Shown here: in pieces, positions 16,025 to 24,563 of the stretch | Numbering within the stretch: position 1 is the first letter of the stretch | Layout: each line of letters opens with the position of its first letter | Assembly: GCA_964585385.1 (NCBI GenBank) | Contig: CAZPDP010000010.1 | Location: 1 to 64,000 of the forward strand | From: JAGXLC01 sp964585385 | Lineage (GTDB): Bacteria > Bacteroidota > Bacteroidia > Bacteroidales > UBA12077 | DNA: 64,000 nt | Direction of reading: 5' to 3' | Translations under genes and position numbers: made by a program | Notes under the pieces: model-generated | Database searches by the model: none | What the model was told of the DNA's origin: nothing | What the model saw: only the letters and a program-made list of their open reading frames with translations

Positions 16025-16441
16025 TTATTGTTCCAGGTATTTTTGATATTCTTCCGGGACATCAAAATATTGTTTGTAAAGTTCTACATCCGGTCCCATG
16101 CCTTCCACCTGCCGGTCCCGCATTTTATATGTGCACTTTTCCCCGGCAATTCCTGAGAAAAATATTTCATACTCATGCCCTTCTTCGTCAACCATAAATA
16201 TTTTTACCAGGTTGTTGTTTTCTTCTCTGTTTAAAGTGGCATGGCAAATAGGGCAATAGAACTGATATTCTTCCCCTTTTTCAATCTCGAAGCTGGGATG
16301 TTTTGAAGTAGTGTAATTACCAAGCTCAGAACTAAGGAAGATCATTCCTTTTTTGTTCTTATCCGATTTGGCAATAAATACCAGGTTGTCGTTAACCCGT
16401 AGCTGGCCCTTGCAAACAGGGCAGAAATAGTCGTAATGCAT
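16025..16441 (-). CDS. Hydrogenase-linked protein with paired CxxC zinc-ribbon motifs, unknown function
   Basis: 138 residues, not recognised. Two CPxC knuckles, FCPVCKGQL (near residue 7-10) and FCPICHATL (near residue 62-65), are separated by a beta-rich stretch; a four-cysteine zinc or rubredoxin-like site is likely. The C-terminal part is charged and Tyr-rich (DVPEEYQKYLEQ). No signal or membrane segment. It lies between the maturation protease and the nickel transporter in the [NiFe] operon, which hints at a role in assembly or metal handling, but nothing in the sequence proves that. Confidence 0.65.
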   Translation of the reverse strand: MHYDYFCPVCKGQLRVNDNLVFIAKSDKNKKGMIFLSSELGNYTTSKHPSFEIEKGEEYQFYCPICHATLNREENNNLVKIFMVDEEGHEYEIFFSGIAGEKCTYKMRDRQVEGMGPDVELYKQYFDVPEEYQKYLEQ

Positions 16442-16499
16442 AACAGGCCTCCTTTTTTATATAATTTACACAAAAATCAGGTTTCAGTCAAGTTGAGAT

Positions 16500-16946
16500 T
16501 CAGCAAAGTGCGTTGATTTCTGAAATAACAGAATCAGCGGAGTCTTTCAACTCCCTTGAAAACCCTTCTCCAAATGAAATGGTTTTAGGTTGAATACCTA
16601 ATATATAAACTTGACTGTTAAATAATTCCGACACTTTATCCAGGGTGATGTTGTGTGTGTTGGTGGTATACCCGGTTATTTTTTCAATGGGTAAGAGGTT
16701 AACATACCCCGGTTCGCGGGAAAAATCCATGGCATCTACGAGAATAAGCGAGTCCGGTTGGAGAGAGTTGATTTTGCCAATGTAGTTTTCGATGCTTACT
16801 TCAACTGTTAATGCCTGAATTTTCTCTGTCTGTTCAATATTTTGTGTAATATAGACGCCCACGCCGTCATCCTGTTTTAGTACATTACCAACGCCCACAA
16901 ACACTATTTTTTTTCCCTTCAGGTCATTTAACAGTGTTTTTATCAT
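16500..16946 (-). CDS. [NiFe] hydrogenase maturation endopeptidase (peptidase M52, HycI-like)
   Basis: 148 residues. N-terminal GVGNVLKQDDGVGVYI (the GxGNxLxxDDGxG signature of M52, residues 18-32), LVDAMDFS and a THNITL segment that supply acidic/His nickel ligands in this family, and LGIQPKTISFGEGFS near the end. M52 enzymes clip the C-terminal tail of the large subunit after nickel insertion. The large subunit at 23365 has such a tail following DPCYCCTER. The gene abuts the ferredoxin gene with no spacer. Confidence 0.88.
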   Translation of the reverse strand: MIKTLLNDLKGKKIVFVGVGNVLKQDDGVGVYITQNIEQTEKIQALTVEVSIENYIGKINSLQPDSLILVDAMDFSREPGYVNLLPIEKITGYTTNTHNITLDKVSELFNSQVYILGIQPKTISFGEGFSRELKDSADSVISEINALC

Positions 16947-17558
16947 TTACATCATAGTTTTTACCAGAACTTCATGGAGACAATTGGGGCAAAGTACATT
17001 GAACATGTCTCTTCTTTTCCGTTCTTCCGATAGTTCAAAGTCTGTTTCTTCTTCAGAAGCCAGACGCAGTTTCTCATTAAGTATATTCAGGTTCGCCAGG
17101 TTGGAGAAAGCCTTAGGTCCCAGTTTTTTATGCATAAACATAACATGTTCCCTGGTAGTGATAACGGCTCCACAATTCTTGCATATCAACAATTCCTTTT
17201 CCTGGTATTCCACATTGGTTTTTCTGTCAAAGGAAGACATATCGTAAATTTTATCAGAGAGTATAACGCCTTTACCGGTGATACAATGTTCTTCGCACTG
17301 ACCGCAGAATATGCATTTGCCATAATCTCTCCGGATAATTCTTACTCCCTTCTCTCTGTCATCTTCATGGGTTATTGCCATTGGAGGGCATACATTGGAG
17401 CAGGTTTCACAACCTACGCAATTTTTGTCATCCACCACCGGCTTTCCCCGGAACTTTTCAAACGGAATGTGTTCCTTTTTGGGAAATTTTGTGGTATAAG
17501 CCGGAGTTACCAGTGAGATAACGGCTTCTTTTAATTCTCTTAACTTCGGATATCTCAT
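16947..17558 (-). CDS. Two-[4Fe-4S] polyferredoxin subunit of membrane-bound hydrogenase (MbhN/NuoI-like)
   Basis: 203 residues. Two clusters: CVGCETCSNVCPP and CIFCGQCEEHC (about residues 47-100), the NuoI/HycF pattern that links the ubiquitous hydrogenase core to the electron donor. The C-terminal half adds two more CxxC pairs (CKNCGAVITT and CPNCLHEVL) that may form a zinc ribbon, which ordinary MbhN lacks. It overlaps the mrpG-like gene by 4 bp and is last of the structural genes. Confidence 0.85.
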   Translation of the reverse strand: MRYPKLRELKEAVISLVTPAYTTKFPKKEHIPFEKFRGKPVVDDKNCVGCETCSNVCPPMAITHEDDREKGVRIIRRDYGKCIFCGQCEEHCITGKGVILSDKIYDMSSFDRKTNVEYQEKELLICKNCGAVITTREHVMFMHKKLGPKAFSNLANLNILNEKLRLASEEETDFELSEERKRRDMFNVLCPNCLHEVLVKTMM

Positions 17559-17881
17559 TTTGATTCCTCCTTATAATCATCTTTTACACTTTTTTTACCT
17601 AAGGGGATTCCGAAAATGTATGAACCCCTGACAAGTGCATGGGCAGAAACAGTGGCTACAAAGAATAGGATCGGAATGGCAATGAGGGCCTTAACTCCAA
17701 TATCAACAAAGCCATAGCGCACTAAAACACCGATTAAAATACTCCATGTACCCAGTGTCACTGTTTTTGTGGCAGATTGTAACCTGTTGTAAACATCGGG
17801 CAGGCGAATCAGTCCGATACATCCGAACAGGTTGAAAACCACACCAATTGTTATAAGTATTGTACTAACCATATCATTCAT
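17555..17881 (-). CDS. Mrp/Mbh antiporter subunit G-like
   Basis: 108 residues with three hydrophobic helices and the family core GCIGLIRLPDVYNRLQSATK, followed by TLGTWSILIGVLVR. MrpG/MnhG/MbhC homologue; part of the cation-translocating small-subunit set. Overlaps the F-like gene by 8 bp and the ferredoxin gene by 4 bp. Confidence 0.88.
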   Translation of the reverse strand: MNDMVSTILITIGVVFNLFGCIGLIRLPDVYNRLQSATKTVTLGTWSILIGVLVRYGFVDIGVKALIAIPILFFVATVSAHALVRGSYIFGIPLGKKSVKDDYKEESK

Positions 17882-18137
17882 TTAATTTTTTACCACTAAT
17901 ATATTTTGCCAGGGTGATGGTACCAATGAAACTTAGTATTACCCAGGCAATCCCAATATCAATCAGGTAGGTCCTGCCGGTTACTACTGCCAGAATTGCG
18001 CAAATACCTACCACCAGAATACCAAAAATGTCTATCCCAACCATCCTGTCGGCAATAGAGGGACCCCTGATAATTCTGTACAGGCAGAAAACGCTTAACC
18101 CGATTTGTATGTACAATAGAATGTGTAAATAGTCCAT
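17874..18137 (-). CDS. Mrp/Mbh antiporter subunit F-like
   Basis: 87 residues, three membrane helices, with RIIRGPSIADRMVGIDIFG, the diagnostic RxxxGPTxxDRxxAxD-like motif of MrpF/MnhF/MbhB. Its start shares one base with the stop of the E-like gene. Confidence 0.9.
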   Translation of the reverse strand: MDYLHILLYIQIGLSVFCLYRIIRGPSIADRMVGIDIFGILVVGICAILAVVTGRTYLIDIGIAWVILSFIGTITLAKYISGKKLNE

Positions 18138-18622
18138 TATTCAAATATTTTTTTGATGTATTTTTCGAATCTTCCTGAAACTTTGTGGGTGTATACCTCC
18201 GGGTCATCCGAGCTAACATAAATCCAATGGACATACATTATATCATCTATCACATCCACTGCAATAGTTCCGGGTGTCATAGTAATGGAATTGGCCAGCA
18301 TGGTTTTGGCAATGCCGCTTTTAATTCCAAGCTTTACTTTTACAATTCCCGGTTTGATGGGCATAGCCGGATGCAGAACCCGGTAAGCCACATCGAAATT
18401 GGCTTTTATGCATTCCCAGAGGAAAATAAAGATATATATTACCAGCCACATGTACCTTTTGGGTTGAATGAATTTACGGACATTTTCAACAAAATATTTT
18501 CCGAACAGCAAACTTGTTACTAATGCTGCAACAATCCCGACTATTATATTGCCCAGAGACAGGCTTAGTGTGATTAGAAGCCAGAAAATAAGCGTTATGA
18601 TGAATAGTGTTAAGTATTTCAT
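18137..18622 (-). CDS. Mrp/Mbh antiporter subunit E-like
   Basis: 161 residues. N-terminal hydrophobic hairpin (LTLFIITLIFWLLITLSLSL), then RYMWLVIYIFIFLWECIKAN and a cytosolic C-terminal domain with SITMTPGTIAVDVIDDIMYV, the MrpE signature (SITLTPGT...D...G.L.VH). Corresponds to MbhA of archaeal membrane-bound hydrogenase. Confidence 0.9.
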   Translation of the reverse strand: MKYLTLFIITLIFWLLITLSLSLGNIIVGIVAALVTSLLFGKYFVENVRKFIQPKRYMWLVIYIFIFLWECIKANFDVAYRVLHPAMPIKPGIVKVKLGIKSGIAKTMLANSITMTPGTIAVDVIDDIMYVHWIYVSSDDPEVYTHKVSGRFEKYIKKIFE

Positions 18623-18623
18623 A

Positions 18624-20156
18624 TTACATTCCGATTATTGCCGATGAATAATTAGTTGTTTCCATGAGTACGTCTACTGCAGGAGAAAGAAAAACCTCTC
18701 TTACTCCAGGAAATACAAGCAAACTTAATACGACGCATAATATTACAAGAACTATCATTGAGAAGCACATGGTAAAAGGTACTTCTTTTATCTTTCTTGT
18801 AAAAGTTGATTTGTTGAAGAATGCAAAGCGCTGAAATCGAAGAAAATAAACCAGGGTAACAATACTCACTATAATGGCCAGTGTCGCCAGCAGGTAAAAC
18901 CCACCTTTTACAGCAGCTACAATAATGATTAACTTGCTGAAGAATCCATTGAACGGCGGTATACCAGCAATCGACATGGAAGCACCAAGGGAGGTTGACA
19001 CTGTCACGGGCATGTATCTTGCCAGCCCACCCATCATCTTCATATTTCTAGTGCCGGTAGTATATTCTATAGCGCCTGCATTTAAAAATAACAGACCTTT
19101 AAATGTCGCGTGATTGATCAAGTGGAATAAGCCACCTACAATAGCCAGGGCTGCTATTGATTTGCTTCCTCCTGTAACAAGCAGGGTCATTCCAATTCCC
19201 AGGCCAATAAATACATAACCCATTTGACTAATACTTGAATAGGCCAGCATACGTTTCATGTCCCACTGGAATATCGCCAGGAAGCCACCTATAATCATTG
19301 ATAAAGTTCCGATTACTGTAATAACCATACTGATTTCGTAAGTAAGCACAAAGACATTGAAGAACAGCCTCATGATTGCATACACTCCAATTGCTTTGAT
19401 GAGTACACCTGAAAGCATGGCAGAGATAGGAGAGGGCGCTGATGAGTGGGCATCCGGAAGCCATGCATGGAATGGAATCATGGCGGCTTTCAGTCCGAAA
19501 CCACTGATAAGGAGCATTTGGGTGAAGATAAGATAAAAATCAGGTTCTGAAGTGGCCAGTATTTGCGAAATGTCTGCCATATTCAGCGTTTGCGTTTTCC
19601 AGTAGAGCATCCCTATGGCAAAAAGTATTAATAGTGATGCAACACCACCCAGTACCTGGTATTTGAAGGAAGCTTCCAGTTCATTCTTTTCTATACCAAA
19701 AGCAACCAGTGCATAAGAAGCAATCACCCCAATTTCCAGAAAAACATAAAGGTTAAACATATCTCCTGTAAGGACTACGCCGTTCATTCCGGCTATCATT
19801 AAGCTTAATAAAGCATAGAAATTGTTTTCGGCTGTATATCTTTTAATGTAGGAAATAGCATAAAAGCCAGAAAGAAAACCAATCAGGTTGATGATTAGAA
19901 GCAGAAATGCGCTCAGGCCATCCATAACAAGGTAAATGGCAATTGGAACACCATTAACCGGTTCCCACCCCCCTACCTGGTAGGAGATAGGTTGGCCCGT
20001 ATCATTGAAAATGAAATAAAAGGTAAGCACTGTAAGAAATAAGAGCACTAAAGAAAGCAAAGCTTTCTGGAAACCTTTTATCAACCTTCCGAAGATAGGT
20101 ATAAGGAAGGCCGTTGCCAGGGGTAATATCACATATAAGGGTACCAGGTTACTCAT
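18624..20156 (-). CDS. Mrp/Mbh antiporter subunit D-like (proton-conducting, NuoN/MrpD family)
   Basis: 510 residues and about 14 membrane helices. The proton_antipo_M core is clear: NLYVFLEIGVIASYALVAFG carries the conserved Glu of helix 5, PFHAWLPDAHSSAPSPISAM gives the conserved Lys/His region, and MLAYSSISQMGYVFIGLGIG and NHATFKGLLFLNAGAI follow. Homologous to MrpD and MbhH, a Na+/H+-translocating channel. One of two such large subunits in this operon. Confidence 0.93.
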   Translation of the reverse strand: MSNLVPLYVILPLATAFLIPIFGRLIKGFQKALLSLVLLFLTVLTFYFIFNDTGQPISYQVGGWEPVNGVPIAIYLVMDGLSAFLLLIINLIGFLSGFYAISYIKRYTAENNFYALLSLMIAGMNGVVLTGDMFNLYVFLEIGVIASYALVAFGIEKNELEASFKYQVLGGVASLLILFAIGMLYWKTQTLNMADISQILATSEPDFYLIFTQMLLISGFGLKAAMIPFHAWLPDAHSSAPSPISAMLSGVLIKAIGVYAIMRLFFNVFVLTYEISMVITVIGTLSMIIGGFLAIFQWDMKRMLAYSSISQMGYVFIGLGIGMTLLVTGGSKSIAALAIVGGLFHLINHATFKGLLFLNAGAIEYTTGTRNMKMMGGLARYMPVTVSTSLGASMSIAGIPPFNGFFSKLIIIVAAVKGGFYLLATLAIIVSIVTLVYFLRFQRFAFFNKSTFTRKIKEVPFTMCFSMIVLVILCVVLSLLVFPGVREVFLSPAVDVLMETTNYSSAIIGM

Positions 20157-20159
20157 AAC

Positions 20160-20501
20160 TTATCCTCTTAAATTGTTGATTTTTCTAATATCAAAAGTTC
20201 CGTATTTTTTATAAAGTCTGATGGCTATAGCCAGAAGCATTGCCGATGTTGCCAGTCCAATAACGATGGCTGTAAGCACCATGGCCTGGGGCAACGGATC
20301 AACAAATACCGGGTTTTCGGGTAAATTCTTTGTTAAAATGGGCGCTTCCCCGTTTTCTACATAGCCAATCAGTACTAAGAAAAGGAACACGCTGAATTCC
20401 ATGATTGTAAAGCTGATTACAATCTTAATCAGGTTTCGCCGGGTCACAATTCCATAGAGACCCACTAAAAAAAGCAGAAAACACATTATATAGACTATCA
20501 T
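20160..20501 (-). CDS. Mrp/Mbh antiporter subunit C-like (NuoK family)
   Basis: 113 residues, three helices: FLLFLVGLYGIVTRRNLIKI, SFTIMEFSVFLFLVLIGY with the NuoK-type Glu, and DPLPQAMVLTAIVIGLATSA, the MrpC signature DPLPQALVLTAIVI. Equivalent to MbhG. It overlaps the B-like gene by 4 bp. Confidence 0.93.
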   Translation of the reverse strand: MIVYIMCFLLFLVGLYGIVTRRNLIKIVISFTIMEFSVFLFLVLIGYVENGEAPILTKNLPENPVFVDPLPQAMVLTAIVIGLATSAMLLAIAIRLYKKYGTFDIRKINNLRG

Positions 20502-20935
20502 TGTTCCTCCTCTTCTTTAAATATTATCAATGCCAGAAATATTGTAACAATAGCTGCTGCAACCTCAATTCCGATAAGAATATTATAAATTGGGATTGCT
20601 CCTGCACTGACCAGTTCTCCTACTTCTCCTTTGGGCAGATAGTTGATGAAGAATACCTTGCTGCCAATCAACAAGCCCATGGCAGCCATTATGATGGCCA
20701 CCAGAAGCGATACACTTTCTGTAATGGAAGAACCGGCTTCTTCCTTTCTCAGCTTTATCACTTCACTACCAAAAGCCAGGATAAGCAGTATAAAAGACCC
20801 TGCCAGGATGATTCCTCCCGCAAAAGCCCCGCCAGGTGTCAGGTGCCCGTGAATGACAATGTATATCCCGTAGATGCAGATGATCCCAGCCATCAGTTGG
20901 GCAACTTTTTTAACTATAGGTGTTAGTCCTTTCAT
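20498..20935 (-). CDS. Mrp/Mbh antiporter subunit B-like
   Basis: 145 residues, four helices; GIYIVIHGHLTPGGAFAGGI is the MrpB motif (HGHxxPGGGFxxG), then AGSFILLILAFGSEV and YNILIGIEVAAAIVTIFLAL. Equivalent to MbhF. Confidence 0.92.
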   Translation of the reverse strand: MKGLTPIVKKVAQLMAGIICIYGIYIVIHGHLTPGGAFAGGIILAGSFILLILAFGSEVIKLRKEEAGSSITESVSLLVAIIMAAMGLLIGSKVFFINYLPKGEVGELVSAGAIPIYNILIGIEVAAAIVTIFLALIIFKEEEEQ

Positions 20936-20940
20936 ATTAT

Positions 20941-21468
20941 CTATTTTTTACCTTTTAATCTGAGTACTGTCAGCACTCCAAGGGCTGCAGTGAACATAAT
21001 AGTAGCTTCACCCAGGGTGTCGTATCCCCTGAAATCCCAGAGAACACCTGTTACAAGGTTCGCTGCTCCTGTTCTTTCAGCTCCTTCTTCTATATAAACT
21101 TCAGACATTCGCACGGCATGTTCACCAAATGCATCTAATGAGCCAGTGGCCATGGTGAAAAACCAAATCATAAATCCAATAAAAACTACTCCGGCAATGA
21201 TGTTGATGTATCCCTTGAAGTCCAGTTTGGCTTTTATTTCTTTCCGGCTGCTGTCAAGAACTACTGCAACCATGATGATGAGTGTTATGGTTTCAACCAC
21301 AATCTGGACAATAGCCAAATCAGGCGCCCTGAGATGCAGGAAACAGATGACTAATCCGTAACCTACAATACCCTGAGCAATTACTGCTGATAGCAAATCG
21401 TTAGCATGGAGTGCGAAGATTGCTCCTATGATCATGAAACCCAGTATGACTGATAATAAGATTTCCAT
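20941..21468 (-). CDS. MrpA C-terminal/MbhD-MbhE-like subunit (DUF4040)
   Basis: 175 residues, about five helices. The first part (AVIAQGIVGYGLVICFLHLR, APDLAIVQIVVETITLIIMV) is the DUF4040/MbhD motif related to NuoJ and the MrpA C-terminal region; the second part (TGVLWDFRGYDTLGEATIMF) matches MbhE/MrpB N-terminal-like helices with the conserved FRGYDTLGE. MbhD and MbhE are thus fused in one gene. 5 bp before the B-like gene. Confidence 0.88.
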   Translation of the reverse strand: MEILLSVILGFMIIGAIFALHANDLLSAVIAQGIVGYGLVICFLHLRAPDLAIVQIVVETITLIIMVAVVLDSSRKEIKAKLDFKGYINIIAGVVFIGFMIWFFTMATGSLDAFGEHAVRMSEVYIEEGAERTGAANLVTGVLWDFRGYDTLGEATIMFTAALGVLTVLRLKGKK

Positions 21469-21488
21469 ATATTCTGATTGTTAGTATT

Positions 21489-23354
21489 TTATAACAGACA
21501 CAAAATTAAGATTATAAATCCGGCAAATATCCATATTGCATAAGTAGTCAGCACACCTGTGTGCATCTTACTAAAAATATAATGGATGCCATAGAATACT
21601 TGCTTCAGTAAGTCATAGAGATCGAACCACCTTTTTTCAGCTCTTTCATATAAACCCTTCAGAGGCTTAAATTCCCTTATTGTATTGTAAAATTCGGTTA
21701 CCTGGAATCCGGTTTGATCCTGTATTTTTTCTCCACCGATATAGGACTCGGCAACTCTCATGTTCTTGATATTTCCAATCAGGTAAATGATGAGTCCTAA
21801 TACAATCGATATAACGATTAGTAAGCCAACTGTGCTGGAATGCCAGATACCTGCAAAAGCGAAATCTCCTGTGTAAGGCTGGAACAGTTTGGGTACCACC
21901 CAGTTGGTGGCAAATACACCAAATGCTATACATACCAGGGCAAGAAGTAGTTTGGGCAGCCACATTAAGATATTTACCTCCCTGATATTCTTGAATTCCT
22001 CTTTCTTTTCACCCAGGAATATTCCTGATATGAATTTGATAAAGCTTGCCAGTGTCAATGCGGAGCCTAATACTGCCAGGGCAAGCCACACAATCCATAG
22101 CTGACTGGCAATTCCTGTTCCCACTTGTCCGAAGTCAATAATTCCCTGGTATATCATCCATTTTGATGCAAAACCGTTAAATGGAGGTATACCTGAGATT
22201 GCTAAAGCAAAAATGAGGGCTGAGAAGAATGTAATGGGCATACTTCTGGATAAACCACCTGTTTCATCCAGGTCTTCCTTACCAGTCTGATGTGTTACTG
22301 AACCAGCAGAAAGGAAAAGGCCACTTTTGTAAAGTGCATTGTTCAGCATGTGAAATAAACCGGCTGCTATTCCTAGCGGTGTGGCTATTACAATACCCAC
22401 GATCATGTATCCTACCTGGGATACCGCATGGAAACCGAGCAATCGTTTAAAATTGTGCTGAATCAATGCCATCATTACAGCAAATATGATGGTGAGAACG
22501 CCTATAATTAACAGGATTAAAGTAAGTATTTCGTTTAAAGTAAACAGGTCTATGCACAATCTTGTCAGAAAATAAATTCCGAGCAGTTTATCGAGTGAGG
22601 CTGGGAGGAAAGCCGTGGAAGAGGCAGGAGCTTTTTGGGAATAATCCGGTATCCATGTATGGAAAGGAAAAGCTCCTGCTTTCGCAAAGCTTCCGATCAA
22701 CAGTGTTATAAAAGCTGTCGTTGCCAACGACGAATTAGTCGCAATATTGAGTTCGCTCATATTCAGGCTGCCGGCAATCTGCCATACAATCGCTATTCCC
22801 AGGATCATTATGCCATCGGACGAACCGATTATGATCAGGGTTTTTTTGGCAGCTGCGGAGCTTTCTTCATCTTGTCCTTTGATTAGCTTATAGAGCGTAA
22901 AGCCAAGTACACCCCAGAAGAAAATGAATAGCATCAGGTTGTCTGCCAGGATTGCACCTATTGTACATCCCAGGGTGATCAGGTAAAATGGGTAATAGTT
23001 GTAGATTTTCTTTTTATTGCTTACGTATACCAGGGAATACACTGATATCAACAAACCAAAGATGGCAGTGAACAGTACAATGAGTTTGCTGAGATTGTCA
23101 ATATGAAGAGTAAAATATTTACTGGCACCGGAAAGTATTTCATTCATCAGGCTACCAACGGCAGCACTGTCCGAGAACATTCCCATTTGAATGCTTTGGG
23201 TATCAAAGAAATATACTTCATAAGCCAGGTACAAAACCAGGGCAGATACGATAAGTGTTATAGAAGCCTTCACAGCTTTCATTCTTTCCGGGAAAGCGAA
23301 AAGAATCACTCCGGCAATTATTGGTAGAAAGATGATGTAGTATAAAACATCCAT
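21489..23354 (-). CDS. Second large proton-conducting subunit (NuoL/MrpA-N/MbxH'-like)
   Basis: 621 residues, about 14-16 helices. NuoL-type features: LMLFIFFWGVLGFTLYKLIK, GAFPFHTWIPDYSQKAPASS, LLGFHAVSQVGYMIVGIVIA, FHMLNNALYKSGLFLSAG, then a C-terminal extension ending with a long amphipathic segment (FYNTIREFKPLKGLYERAEK) and a last helix, reminiscent of the piston helix of NuoL. Archaeal Mbh has only one such large channel; Mbx and complex I have more. Directly downstream of the large catalytic subunit gene (10 bp). Confidence 0.9.
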   Translation of the reverse strand: MDVLYYIIFLPIIAGVILFAFPERMKAVKASITLIVSALVLYLAYEVYFFDTQSIQMGMFSDSAAVGSLMNEILSGASKYFTLHIDNLSKLIVLFTAIFGLLISVYSLVYVSNKKKIYNYYPFYLITLGCTIGAILADNLMLFIFFWGVLGFTLYKLIKGQDEESSAAAKKTLIIIGSSDGIMILGIAIVWQIAGSLNMSELNIATNSSLATTAFITLLIGSFAKAGAFPFHTWIPDYSQKAPASSTAFLPASLDKLLGIYFLTRLCIDLFTLNEILTLILLIIGVLTIIFAVMMALIQHNFKRLLGFHAVSQVGYMIVGIVIATPLGIAAGLFHMLNNALYKSGLFLSAGSVTHQTGKEDLDETGGLSRSMPITFFSALIFALAISGIPPFNGFASKWMIYQGIIDFGQVGTGIASQLWIVWLALAVLGSALTLASFIKFISGIFLGEKKEEFKNIREVNILMWLPKLLLALVCIAFGVFATNWVVPKLFQPYTGDFAFAGIWHSSTVGLLIVISIVLGLIIYLIGNIKNMRVAESYIGGEKIQDQTGFQVTEFYNTIREFKPLKGLYERAEKRWFDLYDLLKQVFYGIHYIFSKMHTGVLTTYAIWIFAGFIILILCLL

Positions 23355-23364
23355 GGTTTATGAT

Positions 23365-24558
23365 TTATAAGTTTTTTCTAATTTCTTCTGTTTTCTTCTT
23401 TGAGAGCTCTACAAGCTGATTTCCATCGTAAATCTTTTTTTTCGTTTTGTGGTCGTAAGCAAAAGCCATTCGCTCGGTGCAGCAATAACACGGGTCAACT
23501 GCTGCCAGTGAAATGGTTGCATCGGATATGGTTTGCCCGACACATGCCTTTTTGAATGTTGCAATATTCACATAGCTTGGAGCTCTTATTTTGTGTCTTA
23601 CAGGTGAATTGGAACCATCTGTTTTAACAAAATGGAACACTTCTCCACGTGGAGCTTCGGCATGGCCAGTACCCATACCTTCCGGAATTTCTTTAACTTT
23701 CACTTCGATATCCCCTTCCGGTTCCTTTTCCATCCCATCAAGGCATTGTTCTATGATTTTGATTGATTCATAATTTTCCAGCAGCCTGACTTCGGCTTTG
23801 GCAAAAACATCACCTGCTTTTGCAGTAATTACTTTCCAGTCGACCATATCATAAGCAGCATAGGGGTCGTCTCTTCTCACATCGATATCCCAGCCGGATG
23901 CTCTCGCGGTCGGCCCGACGGCTGCATAGTCTATCACATCCTGTTTTGTTAGTATACCTACTCCTTTGGTTCTGGCATGAATAACCGGGTCATCCATTAC
24001 CGCGCCTGTGAGCAGGTCGTTTTTCTTTTTGATGTCGTTCATGATTTTTCTTGCCAGCTTAATTTTTTCCGAATCAATATCCCTTCTCACACCGCCAATC
24101 TTAAACATAGCATAACTGTTACGGTTTCCGGAAATGATTTCGAACAAGTCAAGCACGGGTTCCCTGTACTTCCAGGCCCACATCCAGACGGTGTTATAAC
24201 CCAGGAAGTGCCCTGCAAGTCCTACCCAGAGCAAGTGACTGTGTAATCTTTCCAGTTCGCCGATAATGCTCCTGATATACTTAGCCCGGTTGGGAACTTC
24301 CACATCTGCAATTTCCTCCATGCAATTGGCAAAGGCAAAGGGATGGGAGGTAGAGCAAATTCCACAGATTCTTTCCACCAGGAAGAAAACTTGTTCAAAC
24401 GTTTTATTCTCGCTTAGTTTTTCAATTCCGCGGTGGTTGTAACCGGTTTCCCATTTAATGTCCTTTACGTTTTCCCCCTCACAATAAAGCTTGAAAAGTT
24501 CAGGCTCTTCCTGAAGTGGATGATAGGGTCCGATGGGTATGATTCGTTTGTTTGCCAT
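23365..24558 (-). CDS. Group 4 [NiFe] hydrogenase large (catalytic) subunit, MbhL/HycE/NuoD-like
   Basis: 397 residues. N-terminal nickel-ligand motif RICGICSTSH (Cys65, Cys68) and C-terminal DPCYCCTER (Cys357, Cys360; an extra Cys359 sits between). All four nickel ligands are kept, so this is a true hydrogenase and not an Mbx or NuoD homologue. GPYHPLQEEPE, GYNHRGIEK and VGPTARASGWDIDVRRDDPY are group 4 hallmarks. Arg363 is followed by a 34-residue tail (MAFAYDHKTKKK...), placed exactly as the cleaved tail of HycE (DPCYSCTDR/M), and an M52 protease gene is in the operon. Confidence 0.95.
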   Translation of the reverse strand: MANKRIIPIGPYHPLQEEPELFKLYCEGENVKDIKWETGYNHRGIEKLSENKTFEQVFFLVERICGICSTSHPFAFANCMEEIADVEVPNRAKYIRSIIGELERLHSHLLWVGLAGHFLGYNTVWMWAWKYREPVLDLFEIISGNRNSYAMFKIGGVRRDIDSEKIKLARKIMNDIKKKNDLLTGAVMDDPVIHARTKGVGILTKQDVIDYAAVGPTARASGWDIDVRRDDPYAAYDMVDWKVITAKAGDVFAKAEVRLLENYESIKIIEQCLDGMEKEPEGDIEVKVKEIPEGMGTGHAEAPRGEVFHFVKTDGSNSPVRHKIRAPSYVNIATFKKACVGQTISDATISLAAVDPCYCCTERMAFAYDHKTKKKIYDGNQLVELSKKKTEEIRKNL

Positions 24559-24563
24559 CTTTT

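Noticed and set aside
23365..24558. Large subunit as a complex I (NuoD) or Mbx homologue
   Set aside because: All four nickel-binding cysteines and a cleavable C-terminal tail are present, which NuoD lacks and Mbx has partly lost.
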